The notes under the pieces were generated by a model. It saw only the letters and a program-made list of their open reading frames with translations, had not been told where the DNA came from and ran no database searches. A stretch of 50,816 nucleotides of DNA. Origin: Candidatus Firestoneibacteriota bacterium (GTDB lineage: Bacteria; Oederibacteriota; D2-FULL-39-29; CAIOVX01). This document shows positions 6,753 to 16,607 of this stretch, one piece after another; the stretch's first letter is position 1, and each line of letters begins with the position of its first letter. The translations under genes were made by a program, and so were the position numbers. The DNA lies in assembly GCA_903916325.1 (NCBI GenBank), contig CAIWWK010000098.1, positions 1 to 50,816 of the forward strand. Direction: 5' to 3'.

Positions 6753-8390
6753 CTATTTTCTTGGGCCATAAACCGGCAATGGCAGCCCCTTTTCAATTGC
6801 GCCCATATCCGGAGCCTTCCCCGCAAAACCATCGGTAATGTTCGGTATTTCCACGCCGGCGTCTATGGCAGGACATCCGTCTTTGAGTTCAAACATCGGC
6901 GCCGGAGAAATGACAGCGGGAGGCGCGACTATGTCCCAGTCCGCGGCAAAAAGATTCTCTTTCTTAACGACTATCCCGTGCTTTTCCTGGTCAATATCAT
7001 CAAAGAAATCCCCTGCAGTTACTCTCATCTTGCTGGCAAAGCAGTCGTAGTCAAGATCATAGCCCTGGTTTATCGGTCCGACATCGTGATAATCAAGCGG
7101 CCCCGCCCAGCAGGAATATATATTATTCCTGGAATAGACATGGTTAATGAGCGATCCTTTTGTATTGTTCAGAAAAGTATTGTTGATGAAAATAGCGCCG
7201 TTCGAAAGATACCTGTCTTTGAAATAATTCTCCCGGAAGCCGGCAACCTGGTTCCTGATAAAGTAAACCGGGCCGCCGAGATAGGGCTGAAAACTCATGC
7301 CGTTGTGCAGGCAGGAGTAGAACCTGTTGTTGAAAATCCTCAGGTTTGGCCCGCTGTCATCGGTTTCAATACCATCGTCCGAGGAACTGAAAGAATCGTT
7401 CCCGAACACATCGCTGTTCGGCGTCTCAATAGACATCGGATCGGCCACTCGCGTAATCTTGTTGAAGCAAATAACCTGCCCAACGCCGGCATGAGTCTCA
7501 ATTCCTTCACCGTCGTTGTTTCCGTCGGCGGGAATATTGTCTCCTTCGATATAATTGTCCGCGATATAATTCTCTCCCGATTTGACTTCAATGGAATAGT
7601 GATTTCCTATCAGCTTGCAGCGCATTATTGATGTCCTATCTGCGCCAGGCATAAGGTGGAGCGCGTATGGAAAGCCTTTTAGCGTTATGCCGTAGAGCAT
7701 TGCTCCGGGGACGCAGAAATCCACACCCCGTTCGAGCTCTTCTGAACCGTGTTTCATTGAGCCTTCTATTATTACCTCTCCGTCGCCTGCAGCCATAATC
7801 GTGATAGGGGCAAGCACCCTGAAGTTGCCGTCGTAGGTACCGGCGTGAACCAGAAGGACATCCCGGTCTTTCGCGGCAAGTACGGCCTTCCTCAGCGCCC
7901 CCCGGGTAACAGGGTAAACATCGGTGATTTTTGAAGACTTCAAATCCGGCAGAATTGGATAGCTTCTTGTCTTAACAGAAAGAACTTCCTGAGCTCCCCC
8001 TCCATCCGGGTCTTTCAGTGACACTTTAACTTCGTATTCCGTTCCATCTTTGAGGTTAAAAATAGAGCCCGCGAGGTAGTTCAGTTTCCAGTGCTCTTCG
8101 ACATAAACACTCATATGATTTTTCCAGCCGCGGGCTGTTTCCAATGAACCTTTATCGGGAGTGACCGCGCCGGCGCGGAAAAGATCCATGGCTTTCTTCC
8201 ATTCAACCGTTCCTTTCTCGCGAAACTCAACCGCGCATGCCGCGTTATTATTGCTGTCTCCCTCGATATTCCACTGTATGCCGGCGCATTGCATGGTCGC
8301 GTAGATTGAAGGTTTTTCTTTCAGGACAGTTTCGTTTCCGGCGTGCAGGAACGAAGAGAGCAAAAGGGCAGGCAGAAGCAGTTTTTTCAT
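6753..8390 (-). CDS. Secreted right-handed beta-helix (PbH1 repeat) protein
   Basis: Starts at ATG 8390 (MKKLLLPALLLSSFLHAG, a signal peptide) behind GGAGG; the frame extends five codons further but has no better start. After an N-terminal beta-rich segment containing LKDGTEYEVKVSLKDPDGGG, reminiscent of a fibronectin type III fold, comes a DVYPVTRGALRKAVLAAKD block. A run of short parallel-helix turns follows (roughly residues 190-440) with many N, D and G residues, e.g. NSDVFGNDSFSSSDDGIETD. The C-terminus has PAIDAGVEIPNITDGFAGKAPDMGAIE, a tail common in secreted beta-helix proteins of planctomycete-like and candidate-phylum bacteria. Polysaccharide binding or cleavage is possible, but I see no catalytic signature. 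It is 24 bp downstream of pyrD and probably its operon's last gene. Confidence 0.8.
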   Translation of the reverse strand: MKKLLLPALLLSSFLHAGNETVLKEKPSIYATMQCAGIQWNIEGDSNNNAACAVEFREKGTVEWKKAMDLFRAGAVTPDKGSLETARGWKNHMSVYVEEHWKLNYLAGSIFNLKDGTEYEVKVSLKDPDGGGAQEVLSVKTRSYPILPDLKSSKITDVYPVTRGALRKAVLAAKDRDVLLVHAGTYDGNFRVLAPITIMAAGDGEVIIEGSMKHGSEELERGVDFCVPGAMLYGITLKGFPYALHLMPGADRTSIMRCKLIGNHYSIEVKSGENYIADNYIEGDNIPADGNNDGEGIETHAGVGQVICFNKITRVADPMSIETPNSDVFGNDSFSSSDDGIETDDSGPNLRIFNNRFYSCLHNGMSFQPYLGGPVYFIRNQVAGFRENYFKDRYLSNGAIFINNTFLNNTKGSLINHVYSRNNIYSCWAGPLDYHDVGPINQGYDLDYDCFASKMRVTAGDFFDDIDQEKHGIVVKKENLFAADWDIVAPPAVISPAPMFELKDGCPAIDAGVEIPNITDGFAGKAPDMGAIEKGLPLPVYGPRK

Positions 8391-8414
8391 GATTCCTCCG
8401 GGCAAAAAGACTGA

Positions 8415-9329
8415 CTAGCGGGAAGCTTTTCCTATGATAGTGGGAACAGAACCGAGGGAGTTGTCTTCAAAGTATTTTTTCAGGTCTTTTATGATTTTTA
8501 CCGGAACTAAAGGGTCATAAAAAGAAGCGGTGCCGACGGCGACCGCGGAAGCGCCGGCAAACAGGTATTCAACCGCGTCTTCGGCTGAAACTATTCCGCC
8601 CGTCCCTATGATAGGCACTCTTACCGCAGAGAAAGCTTCATAGACTGCCCTTACTCCCACTGGCTTTATGGCAGGTCCTGAGAGTCCTCCGATTATATTC
8701 GCAAGTTTTGGTTTTCCCGTGTTTATGTCAATGGCCATTCCCCTCAGAGTGTTGATAAGAGATAACCCGTCCGCGCCGGCCCTCGCCGCCGCTTTCGCTG
8801 TTTCTTTGAAGTCGCTTACTTCGGCGGAGAGTTTTACAAATACCGGAACTTTGCTCTTCCTCTTCACGGCCTTTGTTATGGCAAAAACATCCCCGAGGTC
8901 CTGGCAGAACAACCCGGAATTCTTGTGCTTTACATTCGGACAGGAGATATTCACTTCCAGAGCTGACACTCCTTTTGCTTTTCCGAGCAGCCGGGCAAGC
9001 TCCGCGTATTCGTCTTTTGAGTTCCCCGCAATATTGACAAAAACAGGCAGGTCAAATTGGCGCAGGAACGGAAGCTTCTCGTTTATAACAACTTCAACTC
9101 CGGGATTCTGCAAACCTATGGAGTTAAGCATGCCGTACGGGGTTTCCGCGGCCCTGGGCGGTTTGTTCCCGTCCCTTGGTTTAAGCGTTGTTCCTTTTAC
9201 TATTATACCGCCAAGCAGGTTTAAGTCAAAGATACGCGAAAACTCTTCACCAAACCCGCAGGTCCCGGAGGCCAGCATTACCGGATTCTTCATCTTTATT
9301 CCGGCTATTTTTACATTTAGGTTCGCCAA
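8415..9329 (-). CDS. pyrD: Dihydroorotate dehydrogenase, class 1B catalytic subunit
   Basis: Oxidises dihydroorotate to orotate in pyrimidine synthesis. The 304-residue FMN barrel has NPVMLASGTCGFGEE near the start, EVNISCPNVK with the catalytic-loop cysteine around residue 130, and GTGGIVSAEDAVEYLFAGA for phosphate binding. The cysteine (rather than serine) and the adjacent pyrK mark the NAD-linked PyrDB type. The start is a TTG at 9329 with GGGAG upstream, 13 bp inside the end of pyrK, which implies coupled translation. The FMN it needs comes from the riboflavin operon immediately downstream, but the two operons have separate promoters. Confidence 0.95.
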   Translation of the reverse strand: MANLNVKIAGIKMKNPVMLASGTCGFGEEFSRIFDLNLLGGIIVKGTTLKPRDGNKPPRAAETPYGMLNSIGLQNPGVEVVINEKLPFLRQFDLPVFVNIAGNSKDEYAELARLLGKAKGVSALEVNISCPNVKHKNSGLFCQDLGDVFAITKAVKRKSKVPVFVKLSAEVSDFKETAKAAARAGADGLSLINTLRGMAIDINTGKPKLANIIGGLSGPAIKPVGVRAVYEAFSAVRVPIIGTGGIVSAEDAVEYLFAGASAVAVGTASFYDPLVPVKIIKDLKKYFEDNSLGSVPTIIGKASR

Positions 9330-10111
9330 ACTATCTCCCTTGAATCAAATACAGGCCCGTCGGCGCAAATCCGTTTATACCCCGTGTCAATTCCTTCTTT
9401 AACAGCGCAGACACAGGACAGGCAAACTCCTACGCCGCAGGCCATCATTGACTCCATTGAAACCTGGCATTCTATCCCGTGTTTTTCCGAGACTTGCGCA
9501 ACTGCCTTAAGCATCGGGACGGGACCGCAGGCAAAGACCGCGGAAGTGCCGCAGGAAAGGCCTGAGCATGTCTTTTCCAACCGCCCTGTAACCAGCCCTT
9601 TGAATCCCAGGCTGCCGTCTTCTGTGGTAATCTCCGGCAGGTTAAACCCTTCTTTAAAGACCAACTTTTTATTCTTTGCGCCTATGATTACGGTAGTCTT
9701 TATTCTCAAACTCTTGAGTTTCTCATGGAGGAAAGCAATCGGGGAAACACCATAGCCCCCTGCTATGAGAACGGCGTGCTTCAGCCTTTCGTTAACGGTA
9801 AACCCGTTTCCGAGAGGTCCCAGCACGCTAATGCTTTCGCCGGCCGTCTTTCTTGAGAGCAGTTCCGTTCCTTTACCTGCAGTTTTGAAGAGGATTTCAA
9901 TAAACCCATTCTTTGCGGAAAGCACGCCCATCGGCCTTCTTAGCAGAGGCATTCCGCGCTCATTTACCTGCAGACTGACAAACTGCCCGGGTTTTGCCAA
10001 CGCGGCAATATCCGGAGCCGAAAGCTTCATTTTGAAATAGCCTCCCTGTGTCTCTCTTACGGACAGGACAGCGGCGTCAGAAATCTTTATTTCATATTTT
10101 TGCTTTTTCAC
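9317..10111 (-). CDS. pyrK: Dihydroorotate dehydrogenase electron transfer subunit
   Basis: Passes electrons from dihydroorotate dehydrogenase to NAD+ through FAD and a [2Fe-2S] cluster. The 264-residue protein has the FAD-binding LRRPMGV segment, the NAD-binding GGYGVSPIAFL near residue 115, and a C-terminal iron-sulfur loop, CGVGVCLSCVC, with a fourth cysteine in RICADGPVF. Translation starts at GTG 10111, 20 bp inside the preceding beta-CASP gene. It overlaps pyrD by 13 bp, so the two subunits are made together. Motifs and pairing leave little doubt. Confidence 0.95.
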   Translation of the reverse strand: MKKQKYEIKISDAAVLSVRETQGGYFKMKLSAPDIAALAKPGQFVSLQVNERGMPLLRRPMGVLSAKNGFIEILFKTAGKGTELLSRKTAGESISVLGPLGNGFTVNERLKHAVLIAGGYGVSPIAFLHEKLKSLRIKTTVIIGAKNKKLVFKEGFNLPEITTEDGSLGFKGLVTGRLEKTCSGLSCGTSAVFACGPVPMLKAVAQVSEKHGIECQVSMESMMACGVGVCLSCVCAVKEGIDTGYKRICADGPVFDSREIVWRT

Positions 10112-11486
10112 CGAGTTTTGGCACCTTAACCTTTAATTTTAACTTCTTTCTCAGGAAACTCCCGAATTTAAGCGCTGAGCTCTCTTCCCCGTGCACCACA
10201 AAAACCTTTGGCTTCTTGCTTTTGAAGTTTGAAACCCAGTTTAAGAGGCCTTTGCGGTCGGCATGGCCCGAAAAACCTCCGAGCGTGTATATTTTTGCGT
10301 TTACGGCTATCTCTTCTCCAAAGATCTTTACCGTCTTATTTCCTTTAATTATGGCATCGCCGAGTGTTCCTCTGGCCTGAAACCCGGTAAAAACAATGTT
10401 ACATTCCTTTCTCCAGAGGTTATGCTTGAGGTGATGTTTTATGCGCCCGGCTTCGCACATACCGCTCGCTGATATTATTATGGCCCCGCTCTTCACTTCG
10501 TTCAAGGCCTTTGAATCGTCGGCTCTCTTCGCGAATATCAGGCTTGGAAAATCGAACGGCTCCATGCCTTTCTTCATCCTGTTTTTTGTCGTCCTGTCAA
10601 AAAATCCGGTATTTGCCCGGAAGATCTCCGTGGCGGCAATGGCAAGCGGCGAGTCAACGTAAACCGTAAAGCCTTCAAGTTTCTTCTTGTCATAGAGCAT
10701 GCGAAGCTCGTAAATTATTTCCTGTGTCCGTTCTATCGCGAATGCAGGGATTATTATGTTGCCGCCGGTGTTCTTTGTCTTCTTTATTATGCCGGCAAAC
10801 TCTTTAACGGTCTCCTGCCTCGACTTGTGCAGCCGGTCGCCGTAAGTTGACTCCACTACAAGGTAGTCCGTGTCCTTTAGTTTAGTCGGGTCGCTAAGGA
10901 TCTCCTGCCTTTCATTCCCGACATCACCCGAGAAAACCACCCTTTTGCTCTTGTTCTTTTCGGTATAGCTTATCTCAACTATTGCCGAGCCCAGGATATG
11001 CCCGGCATCCACAAACCTCACCTTGAAACCATTGACGGGAAAAGCTTTGTTATACTCCCTTGTCTCAAAATTTTTCATGCATTCTTCGGCATCGGAAACA
11101 GTATACACCGGGTCAAGCGGCTCTTTGCCGGCGCGTACCCTTTTGCGGTTCCTCCATTCAAGTTCTATGCTTTCCACATGGGCCGCGTCGATAAACATTA
11201 TTTTGCAAAGTTCCATCGTCGGTTTCGTGCAGAGGATTTTTCCCCTGAAGCCTTTTTTCACGAGCCTCGGGACCAGCCCCGAATGGTCAATGTGGGCGTG
11301 AGTCAGTATCAGATAATTAATTTCCGAAGGCTCGAACGCGAAATCCTGATAGTTCATCTCGGTCAAATCTTTAGTGCCCTGGAACATCCCGCAGTCCACC
11401 ATAATCTTGTGCTTGCCGTCGGATATGAGATATTTTGAACCGGTAACTGTCCTTGCGGCGCCTAAAAAGGATATTTCTATGGACAT
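10092..11486 (-). CDS. MBL-fold beta-CASP RNA-metabolising hydrolase
   Basis: A 464-residue metallo-beta-lactamase protein with the beta-CASP and RMMBL domains seen in CPSF73-like nucleases. The zinc motif is THAHIDHSGLVPRL around residues 62-75; the later ligands lie in DAGHILGSA and SGDVGN. The beta-CASP region contains VDSPLA and ISASGMCEAGRIKHHL, and the C-terminal RMMBL motif ends FVVHGEESSALKF. Family members are ribonucleases acting on mRNA or rRNA 3' or 5' ends, though some short ones have no proven substrate. ATG at 11486 follows GGAGGG. It is 11 bp after tatC and overlaps pyrK by 20 bp, so it is embedded in the pyrimidine operon, perhaps only by genome compaction. Confidence 0.9.
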   Translation of the reverse strand: MSIEISFLGAARTVTGSKYLISDGKHKIMVDCGMFQGTKDLTEMNYQDFAFEPSEINYLILTHAHIDHSGLVPRLVKKGFRGKILCTKPTMELCKIMFIDAAHVESIELEWRNRKRVRAGKEPLDPVYTVSDAEECMKNFETREYNKAFPVNGFKVRFVDAGHILGSAIVEISYTEKNKSKRVVFSGDVGNERQEILSDPTKLKDTDYLVVESTYGDRLHKSRQETVKEFAGIIKKTKNTGGNIIIPAFAIERTQEIIYELRMLYDKKKLEGFTVYVDSPLAIAATEIFRANTGFFDRTTKNRMKKGMEPFDFPSLIFAKRADDSKALNEVKSGAIIISASGMCEAGRIKHHLKHNLWRKECNIVFTGFQARGTLGDAIIKGNKTVKIFGEEIAVNAKIYTLGGFSGHADRKGLLNWVSNFKSKKPKVFVVHGEESSALKFGSFLRKKLKLKVKVPKLGEKAKI

Positions 11487-11497
11487 TGACCCTCCGG

Positions 11498-12289
11498 CTA
11501 ATTTGTTTTCTTGCGTTTTACCGATAGCTTTGTGTTTCCTTTACCCGTAAAGACCGCGACTATTATCCCCAATTCATAAAGCAATATCAAGCAGGCCGAA
11601 AGCACCAGCATAGATACCGGGGTAGGATCAGGAGTTAAAGCGGCAGAAAATATAACGATAATCATTATCGCCGCCTTTCTTGAAGCCCTCAGTTGTTTTG
11701 CCGAAACAACACCGGCCCGCGCGAGCATTCCTATCACGAGAGGAAGTTCGAAGGGTATAGAAAATATCACTATCATCAAGAGCAGGAAATTCGTGAAGCT
11801 TCCCATTGCTATCATGGGAACAGCGCCCGCTGATGCACCGTATTTTACGAAAATATCTATGGTCACCGGAATAAGCAGGAGATATGACACGATGGCGCCC
11901 GCGGCAAAAAACAAGATTGACCCGAATGCAACGTAAGCCAGCAGGATCCGGTCCCTTTTTGAGAATGCCGGAGAAATGAAAGCGTATGCCTCCCAGGCAA
12001 GGACAGGAGAAACCGCGGCTGCCCCGATAAAGGCAGCCACTTTCATGCCGGCAAAAACCGGGTCAAGAGGCTGGGTGAAGATGAGCTTAGGAGCTTCGAG
12101 CAGTCCGAACTCACCTGCTTTGGGCATAAAATGCTCGAAGAGATACTTAAGAAGCCTTGCAGCGTAGGAATCGAAGAAATTGGGAAATATAAGAGGAATA
12201 GTAAAGAAGAGCAGGAAACATCCGATAACTACCAGAAGCCTCCGGCGGAGCTCGTCCAAATGCCCGACAACCGTCTTGCGTCCGTCCAT
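11498..12289 (-). CDS. tatC: Sec-independent protein translocase TatC
   Basis: Receptor subunit of the twin-arginine pathway in the inner membrane. The 263-residue protein opens with the family signature GHLDELRRRLL and has six hydrophobic segments. It keeps the conserved periplasmic and cytoplasmic loops, e.g. AWEAYAFISPAF near the first cytoplasmic loop and SIPFELPLVIGMLARAG. The loop after the first helix is long (about 45 residues with PKAGEFGLLEAPKLIFTQP). ATG at 12289 has AAGGACGGGA upstream. No tatA/tatB is found in this window, so the partner is elsewhere. It sits 66 bp after carB in a pyrimidine-gene operon. Confidence 0.93.
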   Translation of the reverse strand: MDGRKTVVGHLDELRRRLLVVIGCFLLFFTIPLIFPNFFDSYAARLLKYLFEHFMPKAGEFGLLEAPKLIFTQPLDPVFAGMKVAAFIGAAAVSPVLAWEAYAFISPAFSKRDRILLAYVAFGSILFFAAGAIVSYLLLIPVTIDIFVKYGASAGAVPMIAMGSFTNFLLLMIVIFSIPFELPLVIGMLARAGVVSAKQLRASRKAAIMIIVIFSAALTPDPTPVSMLVLSACLILLYELGIIVAVFTGKGNTKLSVKRKKTN

Positions 12290-12355
12290 TCCCGTCCTTT
12301 GCAGCTGATAATTGCAACGATTACTGAATCCTTAAAGTTTTGAATTTCGAATTTG

Positions 12356-15300
12356 TTATTTTTTTAGATAGTCCTGCAAAGCGCGGACATTCAAACCCCT
12401 CTTCATCATCGCTTCAATTCCGTTCACGGCCGCCTGCGCTCCGGAAATGGTGGTTATGCACGGCACACCGTGCACTATCGCTGCTCTCCTGATCTGATAA
12501 CCGTCGTTCTTTGGACCTTTGCCCGAAGGCGTATTAATGATGAGCGCAATCTCTTTGTTCTTGATTAGGTCGACTATGTTGGGCCTGCCTTCGAAAACTT
12601 TATTCACCGCCTTGACTTCAAGGCCGTTCTTTTTGAGGGTCTCGGCCGTTCCAGCGGTCGCCACAAGTTTGAAACCGAGATCCGCAAGCTGCTTGGCGAC
12701 AAATATTATGTCGCGCTTATACCTGTTTATGACAGAAAGGAATACGGTGCCTTTTACGGGTAAAGCGCTCCCGGCCGCTATCTGTGACTTCGCGAAGGCC
12801 CTTCCGAAATCCGTATCTATTCCCATAACCTCGCCGGTTGATTTCATTTCCGGACCGAGTACGGAATCAACACCCGGGAATTTAACGAACGGGAAGACTG
12901 ATTCCTTTACGGAAATATGTTCAAGCACCGGCTCTTTGGTTATGCCGAGCTGTTTCAGTGTTTTTCCCGCCATCACCCTTGCCGCGACCTTAGCCCAGGG
13001 TATACCGGTGGCTTTGCTGACAAAAGGCACGGTCCTGGACGCCCTTGGGTTAACTTCCAGCACGTAGACGGTCTCTCCTTTAATAGCGTACTGAATGTTC
13101 ATAAGGCCTTTCACTTTGAGGTGTTTGGCAAGCAGGTAAGTGTATTGTTTTATCGTGTCTATCTGGGCTTTCCCAAGCGAGAACGGCGGGATGACACATG
13201 CCGAATCGCCGGAATGTATGCCGGCTTCTTCGATATGCTCCATGATACCGCAGATTATGGTCTGCTTGCCGTCCGAGACAGCATCAACATCCACCTCTTC
13301 AGCGTCATCCAAAAATTTATCTATAAGCACCGGGTGCTCGCCGGAAACGAGCAGGGCGTTGCTGGCAAACTGCTCCATCTGGGATTCGTCGTAAACTATC
13401 TCCATAGCTCTTCCGCCGAGCACGTAGGACGGGCGGACCAGCACAGGATATCCTATTCTATCCGCGACCTTGTAAGATTCCTTGAGCGATCTGGCCGTGC
13501 CGTTCGCCGGCTGCGGAATCTTGAGCCGGTCCAGCAGGGCGCCGAAGAGCTTTCTGTCCTCGGCGACGTTTATACTTTCCGGAGTCGTTCCTATTATTCT
13601 AACATTCTCTTTCCAGAGAGGAACTGCAAGCTTGAGAGGCGTCTGCCCGCCAAACTGAACTATCACCCCGTAAGGATTTTCGCGCTTCATTATATGCATG
13701 ACATCTTCAAAGGTAAGAGGCTCAAAGTAGAGCCTGTCTGAAGTATCATAGTCCGTGCTTACGGTCTCAGGGTTACAGTTTATCATTATCACTTCATAGC
13801 CGTCGGCCTTGAGCGCGAACGCGGCGTGAACGCAGCAGTAATCAAACTCTATCCCCTGCCCTATTCTGTTGGGCCCGCCCCCGAGGATAGCAATTTTCTT
13901 GCGCTTTGTAGGAAGAGCTTCATCCTCTGTTTCATAAGTGGAATAGAGATAAGGGGTATAGGCCTCAAACTCCGCGGCGCAGGTGTCAACCATTTTATAA
14001 ACAGGCACTATCCCGTTCTTTAGGCGGAACTTTCTGATATCCTGTTCTTTCTTCCCGAGCAGCAAGGCTATAGCCTTGTCGGAAAACCCTTTCTGTTTCG
14101 CGCTTCTTATTATAGCGGGTAAATTTTTCTTTTTGCCTTTGGTTGAGGAGATGATATCTTCTTCGTCAATAATATCTTTCATTTCCGAGAGGAACCACCT
14201 GTCTATACCGGTAAGTTCAAATATTCTGTCCATTGAAAAACCGGATTTAAAGGCATCTCGAAGGTAGTAGAGCCTTTCCCAGTTTGGTATCTGAAGTCTT
14301 TGTTTAATTTCTTCATGTGAATACTTTTTATCCCTGTTAAAGAGGCCGAACTTGTCTATTTCCAGAGACCTTATCGCTTTCTGGAAGGATTCCTTGAAGG
14401 TCCTGCCGATGGCCATTACTTCACCGACAGATTTCATCTGTGTTCCAAGCACCTCATCCGCCCCGGGAAATTTCTCAAAAGCCCAGCGCGGTATCTTTGT
14501 CACGACATAATCGATTGTAGGCTCAAATGCCGCCTTTGTGTATCTGGTAATATCATTGGGAATCTCGTCAAGAGTATAGCCGACCGCGAGCTTGGCTGCT
14601 ATCTTTGCTATAGGGAAACCCGTCGCTTTTGAGGCCAGAGCAGAGCTTCTTGAAACGCGCGGGTTCATCTCTACGACAACTATGCCGCCGTTTTTCGGAT
14701 TGACAGCGAATTGCACGTTGGAACCGCCGGTATCAACGCCTATCTCCCTCATGATGGCAATGGAAGCATCGCGGAGTTTTTGATATTCCTTGTCGGTAAG
14801 CGTCTGGGCGGGCGCGACCGTAATACTGTCGCCTGTGTGCACTCCCATTGGATCAAAGTTCTCAATAGAACATATAATGACAACGTTATCTTTCAGGTCT
14901 CTCATGACCTCCAGCTCGTATTCTTTCCAGCCGATTACCGACTGCTCAAGCAGGACCTGCCCTATCATGCTCGCTTCTATCCCTATTTTTGACTTATCGC
15001 GGAGCTCATCAAGATTGTAGGCAATACTCCCGCCCGTGCCTCCAAGCGTAAACGAAGGCCTTATGATAAGAGGGAATCCGAGCTCTTTTGAAATGTTAAC
15101 AGCCTCTTCAACGCTGCAAGCCGGATGGCTAGCCGGCACTGAAAGTCCTATCTTTTGCATTGCTTCTTTAAAAAGTATCCTGTCTTCCGCCTTCTTAATG
15201 GCCGGAAGCTTGGCTCCTATCAGTTCAACGCCGAATTTCGCTAGAACGCCGCTCTCAGCAAGCTCAACCGCTACATTCAGGCCGGTCTGCCCTCCTATGG

Positions 15301-15565
15301 TGGGCAGTATCGCATCAGGCCTCTCCGCCTCGATTATTTTGGCGACCATCTCCGCGGTAACAGGCTCTATGTAGGTCCTGTCCGCAAATTCCGGATCTGT
15401 CATGATTGTGGCAGGATTGCTGTTCACAAGAATTACGGTATAACCCTCTTCCTTTAGCGCTTTACACGCCTGAGTGCCGGAATAGTCGAATTCGCAAGCC
15501 TGACCGATGACTATCGGACCGGAGCCTATCAGGAGGATTTTCTTTATATCAGTTCTCTTTGGCAT
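12356..15565 (-). CDS. carB: Carbamoyl-phosphate synthase large subunit
   Basis: Makes carbamoyl phosphate from glutamine-derived ammonia, bicarbonate and two ATP, for pyrimidines and arginine. The 1,069-residue length is standard. The order is: first ATP-grasp half (1-400, [22 protein letters not shown]), oligomerisation domain (about 400-550), second ATP-grasp half (550-930, [22 protein letters not shown]), and a methylglyoxal-synthase-like allosteric domain (935-1069) ending [19 protein letters not shown]. The small subunit carA is not adjacent and not in the window. ATG at 15565 follows AGGGA, and a complete intrinsic terminator ends only 13 bp upstream. Expression therefore needs read-through, or a promoter hidden in that terminator region. 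Confidence 0.97.
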   Translation of the reverse strand: MPKRTDIKKILLIGSGPIVIGQACEFDYSGTQACKALKEEGYTVILVNSNPATIMTDPEFADRTYIEPVTAEMVAKIIEAERPDAILPTIGGQTGLNVAVELAESGVLAKFGVELIGAKLPAIKKAEDRILFKEAMQKIGLSVPASHPACSVEEAVNISKELGFPLIIRPSFTLGGTGGSIAYNLDELRDKSKIGIEASMIGQVLLEQSVIGWKEYELEVMRDLKDNVVIICSIENFDPMGVHTGDSITVAPAQTLTDKEYQKLRDASIAIMREIGVDTGGSNVQFAVNPKNGGIVVVEMNPRVSRSSALASKATGFPIAKIAAKLAVGYTLDEIPNDITRYTKAAFEPTIDYVVTKIPRWAFEKFPGADEVLGTQMKSVGEVMAIGRTFKESFQKAIRSLEIDKFGLFNRDKKYSHEEIKQRLQIPNWERLYYLRDAFKSGFSMDRIFELTGIDRWFLSEMKDIIDEEDIISSTKGKKKNLPAIIRSAKQKGFSDKAIALLLGKKEQDIRKFRLKNGIVPVYKMVDTCAAEFEAYTPYLYSTYETEDEALPTKRKKIAILGGGPNRIGQGIEFDYCCVHAAFALKADGYEVIMINCNPETVSTDYDTSDRLYFEPLTFEDVMHIMKRENPYGVIVQFGGQTPLKLAVPLWKENVRIIGTTPESINVAEDRKLFGALLDRLKIPQPANGTARSLKESYKVADRIGYPVLVRPSYVLGGRAMEIVYDESQMEQFASNALLVSGEHPVLIDKFLDDAEEVDVDAVSDGKQTIICGIMEHIEEAGIHSGDSACVIPPFSLGKAQIDTIKQYTYLLAKHLKVKGLMNIQYAIKGETVYVLEVNPRASRTVPFVSKATGIPWAKVAARVMAGKTLKQLGITKEPVLEHISVKESVFPFVKFPGVDSVLGPEMKSTGEVMGIDTDFGRAFAKSQIAAGSALPVKGTVFLSVINRYKRDIIFVAKQLADLGFKLVATAGTAETLKKNGLEVKAVNKVFEGRPNIVDLIKNKEIALIINTPSGKGPKNDGYQIRRAAIVHGVPCITTISGAQAAVNGIEAMMKRGLNVRALQDYLKK

Positions 15566-15578
15566 TTTTTCCCTTTTT

Positions 15579-15611
15579 AAAAAGCCGCGCCCGCCAAAAA
15601 GCGGACGCGGC
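15579..15611 (-). terminator. Intrinsic terminator between the YHS gene and carB
   Basis: On the minus strand GCCGCGTCCGC and GCGGGCGCGGC make an 11-bp stem (one G-U pair) around a TTTTTG loop, followed by TTTTT (15583-15579). It ends the YHS-protein transcript 25 bp after its stop. The T-run is 13 bp from the carB ATG, so it could also act as an attenuator for carB. Confidence 0.9.
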
Positions 15612-15635
15612 CTGAAGTCTTTTCAATCAAAGCCG

Positions 15636-16571
15636 CTATTTCTCTTTAGTTGTATCCGCCGCAGGCTCTGCAGCCTTCTTTTTTTTGTCTTCTACAGGCT
15701 TTTTTAGTACGGTCCTCAAATACATCTTATCAGCGTCTATGTATTGCAGAGGACTCGCCTCAAACATAGTTTTGTGCGTGTTACCGCAAAAGAAATAGGT
15801 TCTGCCTTCATACCTTGCATCCGGAAAAGTATTTCTCCCGCGCCCTCTTATCTTGTCCTGCTTGCCGCAAACCTGGCACGTTACTATATCTTTAGAATAT
15901 TTCCACTGGTTTTTGTCAAACTCTTTTTTCCTTGCCTCGTCAATGAAATAATATCTTACACCGTGATACTCGGAAGAAGGCGTCTTTTCCGTAACTTTAA
16001 TGCTTGTTCCTGTGACCGCGCAAACTGTTTCGGTAAGTATAGTCGAATCCGCCTCGGCGGGAACCGGCATTTTTTTTACTGCCTCTGGTTTTACCGCCGG
16101 AACAGCTGCAGGAGCAGCCTGGGCCGGAACTGCAGGAACTGCAGGAACTGCCGGAGCTGCCGGAACTACCTGCGCCGGAGCCATGGGAGCGGGCTTCGCC
16201 GGAGTGGCAGGAATAGCCTGCACCGGAGCTGCAGGAACAGCTTGCGCCGGAGCTGCAGGAGCCGCCTGTGCCGGAGCTGCAGGAGCCGCCTGTGCCGGAG
16301 CTGCAGGAACAGACTGCGCCGGAGCTATAGGAACAGACTGCGCCGGAGTTGCAGGAATAGCCTGCACCGGAGCTGCAGGAACAGCTTGCGCCGGAGCTGC
16401 AGGAGCCGCCTGTGCCGGAGCTGCAGGAACAGTTACCTCCACTTTTTTTTCTTGAATAACGGCTTTAGGGGCGGATTTTTTTTCAGGCGCCGGCTCGTCC
16501 TCATCAAAAGCCTGGCCAAAAACTCCGACGGAAAGGAAAAGAACACCTAGGATTGTTACTATTAACCTCAT
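15636..16571 (-). CDS. Secreted Ala/Pro-repeat protein with two YHS/TRASH-like metal-binding domains
   Basis: Starts at ATG 16571 behind GGAGG; the frame reaches 16619, but that part overlaps the promoter. Residues 1-20 (MRLIVTILGVLFLSVGVFGQ) form a signal peptide. A low-complexity linker of about 110 residues (roughly 45-160) follows, built from 8-residue PAQAVPAA-like units. The C-terminal part has two YHS-like modules. The first begins CAVTG and continues RYYFIDEARKKEFDKNQWKY; the second begins CQVCGK and continues GRTYFFCGNTHKTMFEASPLQY. Such modules bind copper, zinc or iron in metal handling. The lysine-rich tail is uncleaved cytosol-like but probably periplasmic. It has its own promoter and terminator, a single-gene unit. 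The specific metal is unknown. Confidence 0.75.
   Translation of the reverse strand: MRLIVTILGVLFLSVGVFGQAFDEDEPAPEKKSAPKAVIQEKKVEVTVPAAPAQAAPAAPAQAVPAAPVQAIPATPAQSVPIAPAQSVPAAPAQAAPAAPAQAAPAAPAQAVPAAPVQAIPATPAKPAPMAPAQVVPAAPAVPAVPAVPAQAAPAAVPAVKPEAVKKMPVPAEADSTILTETVCAVTGTSIKVTEKTPSSEYHGVRYYFIDEARKKEFDKNQWKYSKDIVTCQVCGKQDKIRGRGRNTFPDARYEGRTYFFCGNTHKTMFEASPLQYIDADKMYLRTVLKKPVEDKKKKAAEPAADTTKEK
16110..16440 (-). repeat. 24-bp coding tandem repeats in the YHS-protein linker
   Basis: The Ala/Pro linker is encoded by imperfect 24-bp units (eight codons, PAQAVPAA type). A larger block containing AVPAAPVQAIPATPA occurs twice, showing duplication of several units at once. The repeat keeps the reading frame; length is likely variable between strains. 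Confidence 0.8.
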
Positions 16572-16607
16572 AAAGGATACCTCCTGAGGATTAAACTTAA
16601 CTTCGTA

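Noticed and set aside
16000-16455. Alanine/glycine-rich plus-strand frame
   Set aside because: It is antisense to the Ala/Pro repeat linker of the YHS protein and arises from its codon bias.
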